64,000 nucleotides of DNA from CAYOOP01 sp964405685 (GTDB lineage: Bacteria > Pseudomonadota > Alphaproteobacteria > Rickettsiales > SXRF01), in the NCBI GenBank assembly GCA_964405685.1, contig CAYOOP010000004.1, forward strand, positions 124,001-188,000, read 5' to 3'. This document shows positions 23,750 to 32,347 of this stretch, piece by piece. Every line of letters starts with the position of its first letter. Position 1 is the first letter of the stretch. The notes under the pieces are model-generated. The model did no database searches and had not been told where the DNA came from. It was given only the letters and a program-made list of their open reading frames with translations. The position numbers and the translations under genes were made by a program.

Positions 23750-26321
23750 TCACAATCCTATCAGGCACCACGATGACCTTCTTGATTTGCTTGTCCATGA
23801 GCGCCGCGCGCATGGCGCTCAAGTTCAGGACTGTAGACTCGACTTCCGCTGCTGGCAAGCCTTTGGCAATCGCCAGTGTCGTTTTCAACTTCCCATTAAT
23901 CTGAATCGCAATCGTCACCTCATCGTCTACCATCAGCGCCGCATCGGCCTTCGGCCATGCGGTTTCCGTCAGCGGTTTTGTATGACCCAGCACACTCCAG
24001 CATTCTTCCGTAATATGCGGCGCAAAGGGATTGAGGAGTTTGAGTGCTACTTCTACGCCTTCGCGCTTCGCAGCGCTATTTTCTGCACCTTCCAGCGCAT
24101 TGGTCAGTTCCCGCACCCGCGCAATGGCTTTGTTGAAATGGAAATTTTCGATGTCAGCGGTGACGGCATGGATGGTTTTGTGCATGAGCTTTAGCGGATC
24201 GCGGTTGGCGGTTAGCGGTTGGTTTTTCTCTTCACTATCCGCTATCCGCGACCCGCTATCCGCGACATCATGCGTCAACTTCCACAAACGGTTCACATAC
24301 CGCCACGCGCCCTCAATCCCCGCTTCGGTCCATTCCAAATCCCGCTCCGGCGGCGAATCCGACAACATAAACAACCGCGCCGCATCTGCGCCGTAAGAAT
24401 CAATAATATGCCGCGGATCCACCGTGTTCTTCTTCGACTTGCTCATTTTCTCAATGCGCCCCAGCGTCACTGGCTCCTTGGTCTGCACATGCGTTGCTTT
24501 GCCCGCTTCCTTCACCACATCTTCGGGATAAAGCCATTCACCGGAAACCGATTTATAGGTTTCATGGCACACCATGCCTTGCGTTTCTAGACGTTTAAAT
24601 GGTTCACTCGGCACCTTATATCCGCACGCGCCGAGCGCGCGCGAGAAGAACCGCGAATAGAGCAAATGGAGCACCGCGTGCTCAATCCCGCCGATGTAAC
24701 AATCGACCGGCGCCCACGCCGCAATCGCTTTTGCATCGAGCGGATCGTTCGACGGCAACGTCGCAAAACGGAAAAAATACCAGCTCGATTCAAAAAACGT
24801 ATCGAGTGTGTCTGTCTCGCGAGTCGCTGGTTTCTTGCATTTCGGGCAATCTACATGTTTCCACGTGGCGTGGTGGGCGAGCGGGTTGCCTGGCTTGTCA
24901 AATGTGACATCCTTCGGCAGTTCCACCGGCAATTGTGCTGCTGGAACCGGCACCGCGCCACACGCCTCACAATGAATAATCGGAATCGGGCAACCCCAAT
25001 AGCGCTGACGTGAAACACCCCAGTCGCGCAAACGATAGTTGATTTTCCTTTCACCAATTCCCCTGTTCTCCAATTCCGTCATCACCTTTTTCTTTGCATC
25101 CGAAACGGAAAGCCCGTTCAAGAAATCAGAATTGATGAGAACGCCGTCGCCGGTGTAGGGCAAGTCGTTAGTCGTTAGTCGTTGGTCGTTAGTACTATCG
25201 ACTATCGACTCCGGACTAACGACTTCCGTGATAGGCAACCCATATTTCGTCGCAAATTCAAAATCGCGCTCGTCATGCGCCGGGCACCCAAATACTGCGC
25301 CGGTGCCGTAATCCATCAATACAAAATTCGCAACATACAGCGGCACTTCGCGTTTTTCGAATGGGTGCTGAATTTTCAGGCCCGTATCAAACCCCTTCTT
25401 CTCCGCCTTCTCCAGCGCTTCTTCGGAGGTGCCGAGCTGATTACACTCCGCGATAAAAGCGGCCAGCGGCTGGTTGTCAGCGGCCAGTTTGGTTGCAAGC
25501 GAGTGATTTGGCGATATGGCACAGAATGACATACCGAATAATGTATCGGGTCGTGTTGTATAAATAGAAAGCGTCTCAAACCCAGCTACTACCGACCGCT
25601 GACCGCTAACAACTGACAACTGGAGCGTAGCCCCCTCAGACTTCCCAATCCATTTCTCTTGCATCAATCGCACTTTTTCCGGCCAAGCCGAAAGTGTGCT
25701 CAAATCGCTCAGCAATTCCTCTGCAAAATGCGTGATTTTCATGAACCACTGTGAAAGTTCACGGCGTTCCACAGGCGCGCCGGAGCGCCAACCACGGCCA
25801 TCAACCACCTGCTCATTGGCAAGCACGGTGTTATCGACAGGGTCCCAATTCACAAAGGATTTTTTGCGGTACACCAAGCCTTTTTCCAACATCTCCAGAA
25901 AAAACCGCTGCTCGTGCTGGTAATATTCCGGCAAACACGTCGCCAATTCGCGCGACCAATCATACGCCAGACCAATGGATTTCAACTGCCCGCGCATGGT
26001 TGCGATGTTGGCCAGCGTCCACTCTTCCGGGTGCCGTTTCTGCTGCATCGCCGCGTTTTCCGCCGGCAACCCAAACGCATCCCACCCCATCGGATGCAAT
26101 ACCGAGAAACCCTGCGCACGTTTGAAACGCGCGACTACATCCCCGAGCGTATAATTCCGTACATGGCCCATGTGAATGTTCCCGGAAGGATATGGAAACA
26201 TTTCGAGGACGTAGTATTTTTGTTTGTCCCCGGGCGCAGACGCGGCAAACGTCTGGCCATCAAGCCATTGTTTTTGCCATTTTTCTTCAGTTTCGCGGAC
26301 GTTATATCGGGGGATATTCAT
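23733..26321 (-). CDS. leuS: Leucyl-tRNA synthetase with three in-frame element insertions
   Basis: 862 residues from ATG 26321 (AAGGA 5 nt upstream; MNIPRYNVRETEEKWQ is the canonical start). HIGH motif in PYPSGNIHMGHVRNYT, KMSKSKKN late, and the editing domain between. Three stretches do not belong to the family and coincide with repeat DNA: SVVSGQRSVVAG (25584-25622), SPESIVDSTNDQRLTTND (25162-25225) and SGSRIADSEEKNQPLTANRD (24192-24264). All are in frame, so the enzyme should still be full length. They lie in probable surface loops: before the editing domain, within it, and after the KMSKS region. First gene of leuS-lptE-holA. Confidence 0.96.
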   Translation of the reverse strand: MNIPRYNVRETEEKWQKQWLDGQTFAASAPGDKQKYYVLEMFPYPSGNIHMGHVRNYTLGDVVARFKRAQGFSVLHPMGWDAFGLPAENAAMQQKRHPEEWTLANIATMRGQLKSIGLAYDWSRELATCLPEYYQHEQRFFLEMLEKGLVYRKKSFVNWDPVDNTVLANEQVVDGRGWRSGAPVERRELSQWFMKITHFAEELLSDLSTLSAWPEKVRLMQEKWIGKSEGATLQLSVVSGQRSVVAGFETLSIYTTRPDTLFGMSFCAISPNHSLATKLAADNQPLAAFIAECNQLGTSEEALEKAEKKGFDTGLKIQHPFEKREVPLYVANFVLMDYGTGAVFGCPAHDERDFEFATKYGLPITEVVSPESIVDSTNDQRLTTNDLPYTGDGVLINSDFLNGLSVSDAKKKVMTELENRGIGERKINYRLRDWGVSRQRYWGCPIPIIHCEACGAVPVPAAQLPVELPKDVTFDKPGNPLAHHATWKHVDCPKCKKPATRETDTLDTFFESSWYFFRFATLPSNDPLDAKAIAAWAPVDCYIGGIEHAVLHLLYSRFFSRALGACGYKVPSEPFKRLETQGMVCHETYKSVSGEWLYPEDVVKEAGKATHVQTKEPVTLGRIEKMSKSKKNTVDPRHIIDSYGADAARLFMLSDSPPERDLEWTEAGIEGAWRYVNRLWKLTHDVADSGSRIADSEEKNQPLTANRDPLKLMHKTIHAVTADIENFHFNKAIARVRELTNALEGAENSAAKREGVEVALKLLNPFAPHITEECWSVLGHTKPLTETAWPKADAALMVDDEVTIAIQINGKLKTTLAIAKGLPAAEVESTVLNLSAMRAALMDKQIKKVIVVPDRIVNVVAV
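24192..24264 (-). repeat. In-frame palindromic element in leuS (SGSRIADS family)
   Basis: Words of the type AGCGGATCGCGG/TTAGCGG on one arm and CTATCCGCGA/CCCGCTATCC on the other. In the leuS frame it encodes SGSRIADSEEKNQPLTANRD. A second copy in atpG (31352-31433) encodes SGSRIADSKENSESLTATRQ, in the same orientation and phase. Confidence 0.8.
25162..25225 (-). repeat. In-frame palindromic element in leuS (GTCGTTAGT family)
   Basis: 64 bp bounded by perfect terminal inverted repeats AAGTCGTTAGTC / GACTAACGACTT, with inner GTCGTTAG and CTATCGACT words. It is read through in frame as VVSPESIVDSTNDQRLTTND. A relative lies between nrdA and the Bro-N gene (13275-13344). Confidence 0.85.
25584..25622 (-). 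repeat. In-frame short repeat in leuS (SVVSGQRSVV)
   Basis: About 39 bp made of CAGTTGTCAGTTGTTAGC and GGTCAGCGGTCGGTAG words, encoding SVVSGQRSVVAG inside a loop where other leucyl-tRNA synthetases are shorter. A similar word run in atpG (30933-30962) encodes LAASGQRSAT. Less certain than the other two. Confidence 0.55.
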
Positions 26322-26368
26322 AATCTTCCTTAAAAATGAGTCGTGTACTATACTGCCCCTAACGCAAC

Positions 26369-26406
26369 TTGACAACACTACGTTAAAGTGATACAAAAGT
26401 GATACA
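26369..26406 (+). promoter_or_regulatory. relBE promoter with tandem operator repeat
   Basis: TTGACA at 26369-26374 and TACAAA at 26392-26397, 17 nt apart, upstream of the antitoxin. AAAGTGATACA occurs twice in direct tandem (26385-26395 and 26396-26406) across the -10 box, the expected place for an antitoxin or toxin-antitoxin complex to bind and repress. Confidence 0.65.
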
Positions 26407-26415
26407 GAGGGTTTT

Positions 26416-26652
26416 ATGGCTACCAAGCATTCGCGTCTTAACGTTACTTTGAGTCCCGGCATTGCCCACATCGTCAAACTCATGGCAAAGAAGCATGATA
26501 AGTCGCTTTCAGCAGTAGCAAGTGAACTGATTGAAAATGCTATTGAGTTCGATGAGGATGCCTATTGGTCTATGCTAGCCGAAGAACGCGAAAAAACATC
26601 AAAAAAGATGATCAATCATGACGAGTTCTGGGCCAAAGCGCTTCGCGATTGA
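26416..26652 (+). CDS. RelB-like antitoxin
   Basis: 78 residues. N-terminal ribbon-helix-helix type segment (RLNVTLSPGIAHIVKLMAKKHDKSLSAVASELIENAI) for DNA binding and dimerisation, followed by an acidic C-terminal part (EDAYWSMLAEEREKTSKKMINHDEFW) that would wrap the toxin. The toxin gene overlaps its end by 35 nt. Sits head-to-head with leuS, 94 bp apart. Family assignment is by pattern and context. Confidence 0.82.
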   Translation: MATKHSRLNVTLSPGIAHIVKLMAKKHDKSLSAVASELIENAIEFDEDAYWSMLAEEREKTSKKMINHDEFWAKALRD

Positions 26653-26899
26653 GTACGACGTACGCGTACTGGATAAAGACGTGCCATTGCTGCCCAAATC
26701 TGCACTTACTCTTATCAAACGAGCCATTGAGAAGCGGCTGACCACTCATCCGCTCGAATACGGCAAGCCACTTAGAGACGATCTTTCGGGCATGCGCCGC
26801 ATCCGTGTGAGCGACTACCGGATTATCTATAGCATTGATTTGCAACATCATCTCGTCACGATCCGCGCCATTGGCCACCGTAAACACGTGTACCATTAG
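26618..26899 (+). CDS. RelE/ParE-superfamily toxin
   Basis: 93 residues. Pattern RFAIEYDVRVLDKDVPLLPKSAL, KPLRDDLSGMRRIRVSDYRIIYSID and TIRAIGHRKHVYH is that of RelE-type toxins, with the basic residues (RRIR, R of DYRIIY, HRKHVY) that cut mRNA on the ribosome. It overlaps the antitoxin gene by 35 nt, typical for a translationally coupled pair. A type II module next to leuS. Confidence 0.88.
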   Translation: MTSSGPKRFAIEYDVRVLDKDVPLLPKSALTLIKRAIEKRLTTHPLEYGKPLRDDLSGMRRIRVSDYRIIYSIDLQHHLVTIRAIGHRKHVYH

Positions 26900-26994
26900 C
26901 GGAGAGCAACGATGCGCTTGTCGAGCGATTTAGCCGTTGCATTGCGCTGATCTATTGGTTAATAATTGATAATCTTAATGATTGGAGCGACCAC

Positions 26995-28179
26995 ATGGTC
27001 TGGGATTGGTTACGAGTACCTTTTGATCCGAAACGCAGGGGCTTTTTTCAGCAAAGCGCCGCGACTGCCGCCTTGACTCGAGGCACCGGAGGCTCTGACA
27101 CTTCACTCGCAGATATTGCAGAAGCTACCAGACGTCTGGGGCGTGAAGAAACCTCTATCAGGAACGCCTTGAGTTTTTTCAGTTATCCCGCACACGATGT
27201 AATAAATACTTATTATTTCCGAGGTAACCTGGAAGAAACTAACGATGTTTTATCTGCTATAAGACAATCCCATCTTAAGTGTCTCAGCGATGCTTTGAGT
27301 GCAACGACGATACTGCCAGACGAAATCACCGCTGTAGATGATGGTACGGACACCATCACACTAGGAAAACTAAGAGAGCAATTTAAGCGTTGGAATGCCG
27401 ACGAAGGTTTTGTCGCCTCAGCCATAAAAAGCTCCAAGCTTGCTATCGACAATTTTGAAGCGCTAAAAAGATGGTTTACTGCCGCCGAAAGAAAAATGCC
27501 TGCGGATACGCTTCAACAACTACAATGTTGTGGATATGACCCACGCTCAATTCTAGGCAGTATCGCCCAAAGCTATCCCCATACCCTGAGCTCTCCTGAA
27601 ATCACAGAAGCATTGGCATTGCCGCCGACCGACCCTCGAAAATATAGATTATTGCAAGATGTTTTCGTTTCAAGAAGATACTCTAATGAAGATTTAGAGA
27701 ACATGCGCACTGGTCTAGAAAAAATGGGGGTTGCGTTAAACATAGACGAATTAGAGATATGGAACTCAGGACCAAGTGGGTTGCATGAATGTTTGCAAAC
27801 GATTGCTCCAGAAGGCCTGCAAGTACCCCGGCCAAACCATCTTCCAGAAGCCGAAGACTACTCTCCAACCCCTCCATCCGCTATATGCAAAGATCTTGAA
27901 ACGTTGCTAAAAACATCAGTAACCTACAACCCGGAAACCGAGCTCTACGAAACCAACTTACGCGCCATACCCGCGACGCTCAACCGCTTGCGAAGCCTTG
28001 TGCGTGATAATGATGATGCCCTGAGTGGCCTTAAGGAAGAGAACATCAACGGCGCTATTACCATTTGCCTCAATCAAGATGCCGCCGATGCACTTGGGTC
28101 AGTCGGCGTTTCATTAGATAATCTTCAGAAAGCTCAAGCCATTGCCTGGGTTCAAGGCGACGCTCCCCGAAGCCGTTAA
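26995..28179 (+). CDS. Unknown protein, 394 residues
   Basis: GGAG precedes the ATG at a proper distance. No signal peptide or membrane segment. The sequence is mostly helical with short repeated patterns such as 'LxxGTDTITLGKLREQFKRW' and 'ILGSIAQSYPHTLSSPEITEALALPP', and a proline-rich spacer (about 275-300). Two neighbouring cysteines occur (QLQCCGY). I recognise no family. It lies alone between relBE and the atp operon in lower G+C DNA, with the usual codon pattern of an acquired gene. Confidence 0.65.
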   Translation: MVWDWLRVPFDPKRRGFFQQSAATAALTRGTGGSDTSLADIAEATRRLGREETSIRNALSFFSYPAHDVINTYYFRGNLEETNDVLSAIRQSHLKCLSDALSATTILPDEITAVDDGTDTITLGKLREQFKRWNADEGFVASAIKSSKLAIDNFEALKRWFTAAERKMPADTLQQLQCCGYDPRSILGSIAQSYPHTLSSPEITEALALPPTDPRKYRLLQDVFVSRRYSNEDLENMRTGLEKMGVALNIDELEIWNSGPSGLHECLQTIAPEGLQVPRPNHLPEAEDYSPTPPSAICKDLETLLKTSVTYNPETELYETNLRAIPATLNRLRSLVRDNDDALSGLKEENINGAITICLNQDAADALGSVGVSLDNLQKAQAIAWVQGDAPRSR

Positions 28180-28305
28180 TTATAATCTTTAAAAGAAGCT
28201 CGTTTTTGCGTGCAATTTCACTTGCGTGGCCACAATTTTTTGCTAGGTTGCGCATCTCAAATTTAGGCCGTGACCGGCCATCTTGTTCATTTATAAGGGT
28301 TTCTT

Positions 28306-28842
28306 GTGGCTGCAGCTTCCGCATCTGGTGTTTTGAGTAAACGTTATGCCACGGCGCTGTTTGAATTAAGCGCGGATAAGGCTGAAAAAGACGCGAAAAC
28401 GTTGCTCGCTGCAAGCGCCGAAAAATCCTTCCGTAGCTTTTTGAACAACCCCACGCTAAGCCGCACTGAACAGGTGAGTGTCTTAAGCGCCATCGTCCCC
28501 GCAGGCGCGCTGCAAGCTCTGGTCTTACGCGTCGCGAAAAACCGTCGCCTCCCCGCCCTGCCTGATATTTTGCGCGCCTATCTCGCAATGGTTGCAACCA
28601 CGCGCGGCGAAGTAGACGTGGTTGCTGAATCTGCGAACAAACTAGATGCCAAAGCAGTAGAAGTTTTGGGCACGGGCCTCAGCAAAGCGCTTAACAAAAG
28701 CGTGAAACTGAACGTGGAAGAAAACCCCGCACTGCTCGGCGGCCTACGCTTGAAACTCGGCAACACGATGATCGATTACTCGGTTGAAACAGCGCTCAAC
28801 CGTCTTGGAAACCAACTTAAATCAACATCTCTAGGAGCTTAG
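28306..28842 (+). CDS. atpH: F1-ATPase delta subunit
   Basis: 178 residues from GTG 28306, with AAGGG before it. It begins SGVLSKRYATALFELSADK, the delta-subunit N-terminus, and ends DYSVETALNRLGNQLKSTSLGA. Delta links the F1 head to the peripheral stalk. First gene of the atp operon; atpA follows after 3 nt. The Fo genes are elsewhere, as usual in alphaproteobacteria. Confidence 0.95.
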   Translation: MAAASASGVLSKRYATALFELSADKAEKDAKTLLAASAEKSFRSFLNNPTLSRTEQVSVLSAIVPAGALQALVLRVAKNRRLPALPDILRAYLAMVATTRGEVDVVAESANKLDAKAVEVLGTGLSKALNKSVKLNVEENPALLGGLRLKLGNTMIDYSVETALNRLGNQLKSTSLGA

Positions 28843-28845
28843 ATT

Positions 28846-30375
<1,530 letters not shown>

Positions 30376-30393
30376 TCAATAAAGGAAACTCTT

Positions 30394-30768
30394 ATGACGA
30401 CCACACACGTAACCGGCCGTAAAATGACTCGCGATGAAGCTCGCGGAGTACTGAGAAATGTTAGCACGGATCAGCCTACTGTTTCTGAGAGCAATTTTTG
30501 GTCAGCTATCAATAATGGCTCTCAGCTATTAGCACAATTAAGGGAAGGAAAGACTGAAAGCGCAGACGTTATCAATGGAATTAATAATTACTTCGGCGTA
30601 CCCGGTTTGGTAATGTTTATTGGTCCAGATATCCAACTTGGTGAAAATTTTGCGGGCAACAGATACACAGTTAATACGAGCAAGCTCGCGTCTATAGCAC
30701 AAGGCATTAGCGCCGCCACAGGCACCGGTCCTGGAATCGTTTCACCTACCGGGGAGCAAAACACTTAA
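30394..30768 (+). CDS. Small unknown gene inserted between atpA and atpG
   Basis: 124 residues. A strong Shine-Dalgarno (AAAGGAAAC) precedes the ATG, and its TAA overlaps the atpG ATG (TAATG), so it is translated within the operon and coupled to atpG. The protein is soluble: about 60 helical residues (REDEARGVLRN-like start, FWSAINNGSQLLAQLREGKTE), a hydrophobic turn (FGVPGLVMFIGPDIQLG) and a Gly/Thr/Pro-rich tail. No resemblance to any ATP synthase subunit is seen. Known inhibitors of F1 (zeta/IF1) have other sequences. Role unknown. Confidence 0.75.
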   Translation: MTTTHVTGRKMTRDEARGVLRNVSTDQPTVSESNFWSAINNGSQLLAQLREGKTESADVINGINNYFGVPGLVMFIGPDIQLGENFAGNRYTVNTSKLASIAQGISAATGTGPGIVSPTGEQNT

Positions 30769-31685
30769 TGTCCGGCTTAAAACTCCTTCGTAACCGTATC
30801 AAATCGGTCAAATCGACGCAGAAGATCACCAAGGCGATGAAAATGGTGGCGGCGTCAAAGCTGCGCCGCGCCAAGGAAGCGGCGGAAGCCGCCCGGCCTT
30901 ATGCGAAAGGGATGGAGGCGATTTTACAGTCATTAGCGGCCAGCGGCCAGCGGTCAGCAACCGAGCGTAATTTATTAAGTGGTACAGGTAAGCAAGATGT
31001 ACAGCTACTCATCGTCGCAACCTCCGACCGCGGCCTGTGCGGTGCGTTCAACAGCTCCATCGTCCGCGCCTCGCGCCGCAAAATCCGCGAGCTTTTGGCG
31101 GCCGGTCACGACGTCAAAATCGTCACCGTCGGCCGCAAAGGGTATGATCAATTGGCGGGTGAATTCGACAAACGCATCATCCTAAAACTCACCGACATCG
31201 GCCGCAAACGCGTCTCTTTCGCCGAAGCGCAAAACGTCGCGGGCGAAGTCCTCTCCCGCTTCAACGCCGGTGAATTTGATGTGGCCACCATCGTTTTTAA
31301 CCACTTCAAATCCGCCATCTCGCAAGTGGTGACGTTTCAGCAATTGATTCCTTTAGCGGTTAGCGGATCGCGGATAGCGGATAGTAAAGAAAATAGCGAA
31401 TCACTAACCGCTACCCGCCAACCGCTACCCGCTCCTTACTCCTTCGAACCCTCCGAAGAAGAAATTCTCAGCGAATTGCTGCCTAAAAACCTAAGCGTGC
31501 AAGTGTTCAACGCCCTACTCGAAAACGCTGCCAGTGAACAAGGCGCGCGCATGACCGCAATGGACAACGCCTCGCGCAACGCCGGCGACATGATCAAAAA
31601 ACTAAACCTCAAGTATAACCGCAGCCGCCAGGCGACGATTACCAAAGAACTCATCGAGATTATCTCGGGCGCGGAGGCGGTGTGA
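30768..31685 (+). CDS. atpG: F1-ATPase gamma subunit with in-frame element insertion(s)
   Basis: 305 residues, slightly longer than usual (~290). Start SGLKLLRNRIKSVKSTQKITKAMKMVAASKLRRA and end NAGDMIKKLNLKYNRSRQATITKELIEIISGAEAV are the two coiled-coil ends of the rotor shaft. The globular middle has an inserted SGSRIADSKENSESLTATRQ stretch from repeat DNA (31352-31433), and perhaps a shorter LAASGQRSATER from 30933-30962. Both lie outside the coiled coil. Its stop overlaps the mntA start (GTGA), and its start overlaps the stop of the unknown gene before it. Confidence 0.97.
   Translation: MSGLKLLRNRIKSVKSTQKITKAMKMVAASKLRRAKEAAEAARPYAKGMEAILQSLAASGQRSATERNLLSGTGKQDVQLLIVATSDRGLCGAFNSSIVRASRRKIRELLAAGHDVKIVTVGRKGYDQLAGEFDKRIILKLTDIGRKRVSFAEAQNVAGEVLSRFNAGEFDVATIVFNHFKSAISQVVTFQQLIPLAVSGSRIADSKENSESLTATRQPLPAPYSFEPSEEEILSELLPKNLSVQVFNALLENAASEQGARMTAMDNASRNAGDMIKKLNLKYNRSRQATITKELIEIISGAEAV
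30933..30962 (+). repeat. Possible short in-frame repeat in atpG
   Basis: TTAGCGGCCAGCGGCCAGCG and GGTCAGCAACC words encode LAASGQRSAT in a loop. It resembles the 25584-25622 word run of leuS (SVVSGQRSVV), but the length excess over ordinary gamma subunits is small. Confidence 0.4.
31352..31433 (+). repeat. In-frame palindromic element in atpG (SGSRIADS family)
   Basis: About 82 bp. Left arm of TTAGCGG, AGCGGATCGCGG and ATAGCGGATAG words, right arm of CTAACCGCTACCCGCC and CCGCTACCCGC words. Encodes VSGSRIADSKENSESLTATR. The leuS element 24192-24264 encodes nearly the same peptide. Confidence 0.8.
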
Positions 31686-31981
31686 TCACTCTCGAACAGC
31701 TCCGTACTCAATTCAAACCGCAGATTCTGGCGCTTGCTGCAAAGCACGGCGTCGAGAATATTCGCGTGTTTGGGTCTGTTGTGCGTGGTGAGCAGAATGA
31801 CGATAGCGATGTTGATTTTTTGTGTCATCTACCCACTGAAAAAGGCGTCACGCTCTGGGAAATGGCAGGCATGTGGGGAGACCTTGAAGAATTATTACCG
31901 GTAGAATTTGACCTGGTAGCAGAACAACGTATACGCCCCGAACTCGCACAACGCATTCTGAAAGAGGCGGTGCCATTATGA
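31682..31981 (+). CDS. mntA: MntA-like nucleotidyltransferase antitoxin
   Basis: 99 residues with the minimal nucleotidyltransferase motif GSVVRGEQNDDSDVDF (GSX10DXD), catalytic aspartates included. In the known MntA-HepT modules it neutralises HepT by adding AMP units to a tyrosine of the toxin. GTG start at 31682 overlaps the atpG stop (GTGA), and its end overlaps hepT (ATGA). It is thus read as part of the atp operon. Confidence 0.92.
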   Translation: MITLEQLRTQFKPQILALAAKHGVENIRVFGSVVRGEQNDDSDVDFLCHLPTEKGVTLWEMAGMWGDLEELLPVEFDLVAEQRIRPELAQRILKEAVPL

Positions 31982-32316
31982 GCTTCACCTTATTAGTAGC
32001 AGATAAAGAAAGACTGCAGCACATCCTTGAACGCATTGCGCTGATTGAGCAATTGCTTGCTGAAACAGAGCGTGATGTCATACGTCACGCCGCGCTTGAG
32101 AGGTGTTTTGAAGTCATTGGCGAGGCGTGCCGGCATGTCAGCAAACAGGTGCGTGATGCGTATCCAAGCATTCCATGGACCAGCATTATTGGGTTGCGGA
32201 ATATTGTCACGCACGAATATGACCTGGTAGAAATAAAAACTTTATGGGACATCGCCGAGCACAAAATTCCCGCGCTGAAGGATTGGATTACGGGTATTTT
32301 GGAGAAACATCAATAA
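31978..32316 (+). CDS. hepT: HepT-like HEPN ribonuclease toxin (DUF86)
   Basis: 112 residues, all helical. Carries the HEPN active site RNIVTHEY (RX4HXY), where Arg and His cut RNA and Tyr is the site that MntA modifies. N-terminal ERIALIEQLLAETERDVIRHAALERCFEVIGEA is typical of DUF86. It is followed after 31 nt by atpD, so the ATP synthase operon continues beyond the toxin. Confidence 0.92.
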   Translation: MSFTLLVADKERLQHILERIALIEQLLAETERDVIRHAALERCFEVIGEACRHVSKQVRDAYPSIPWTSIIGLRNIVTHEYDLVEIKTLWDIAEHKIPALKDWITGILEKHQ

Positions 32317-32347
32317 CCACTAACACATTCATCGCTACGAGGAACAC

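Noticed and set aside
25455..25487. Another repeat in leuS (GCGGCCAGCGG words)
   Set aside because: The encoded KLAADNQPLAAFIAEC is the normal LeuS sequence, so the resemblance comes from codon choice.
26322..26483. Longer LeuS start
   Set aside because: MNIPRYNVRETEEKW is the canonical start with a ribosome site; the extension overlaps the relB promoter and gene.
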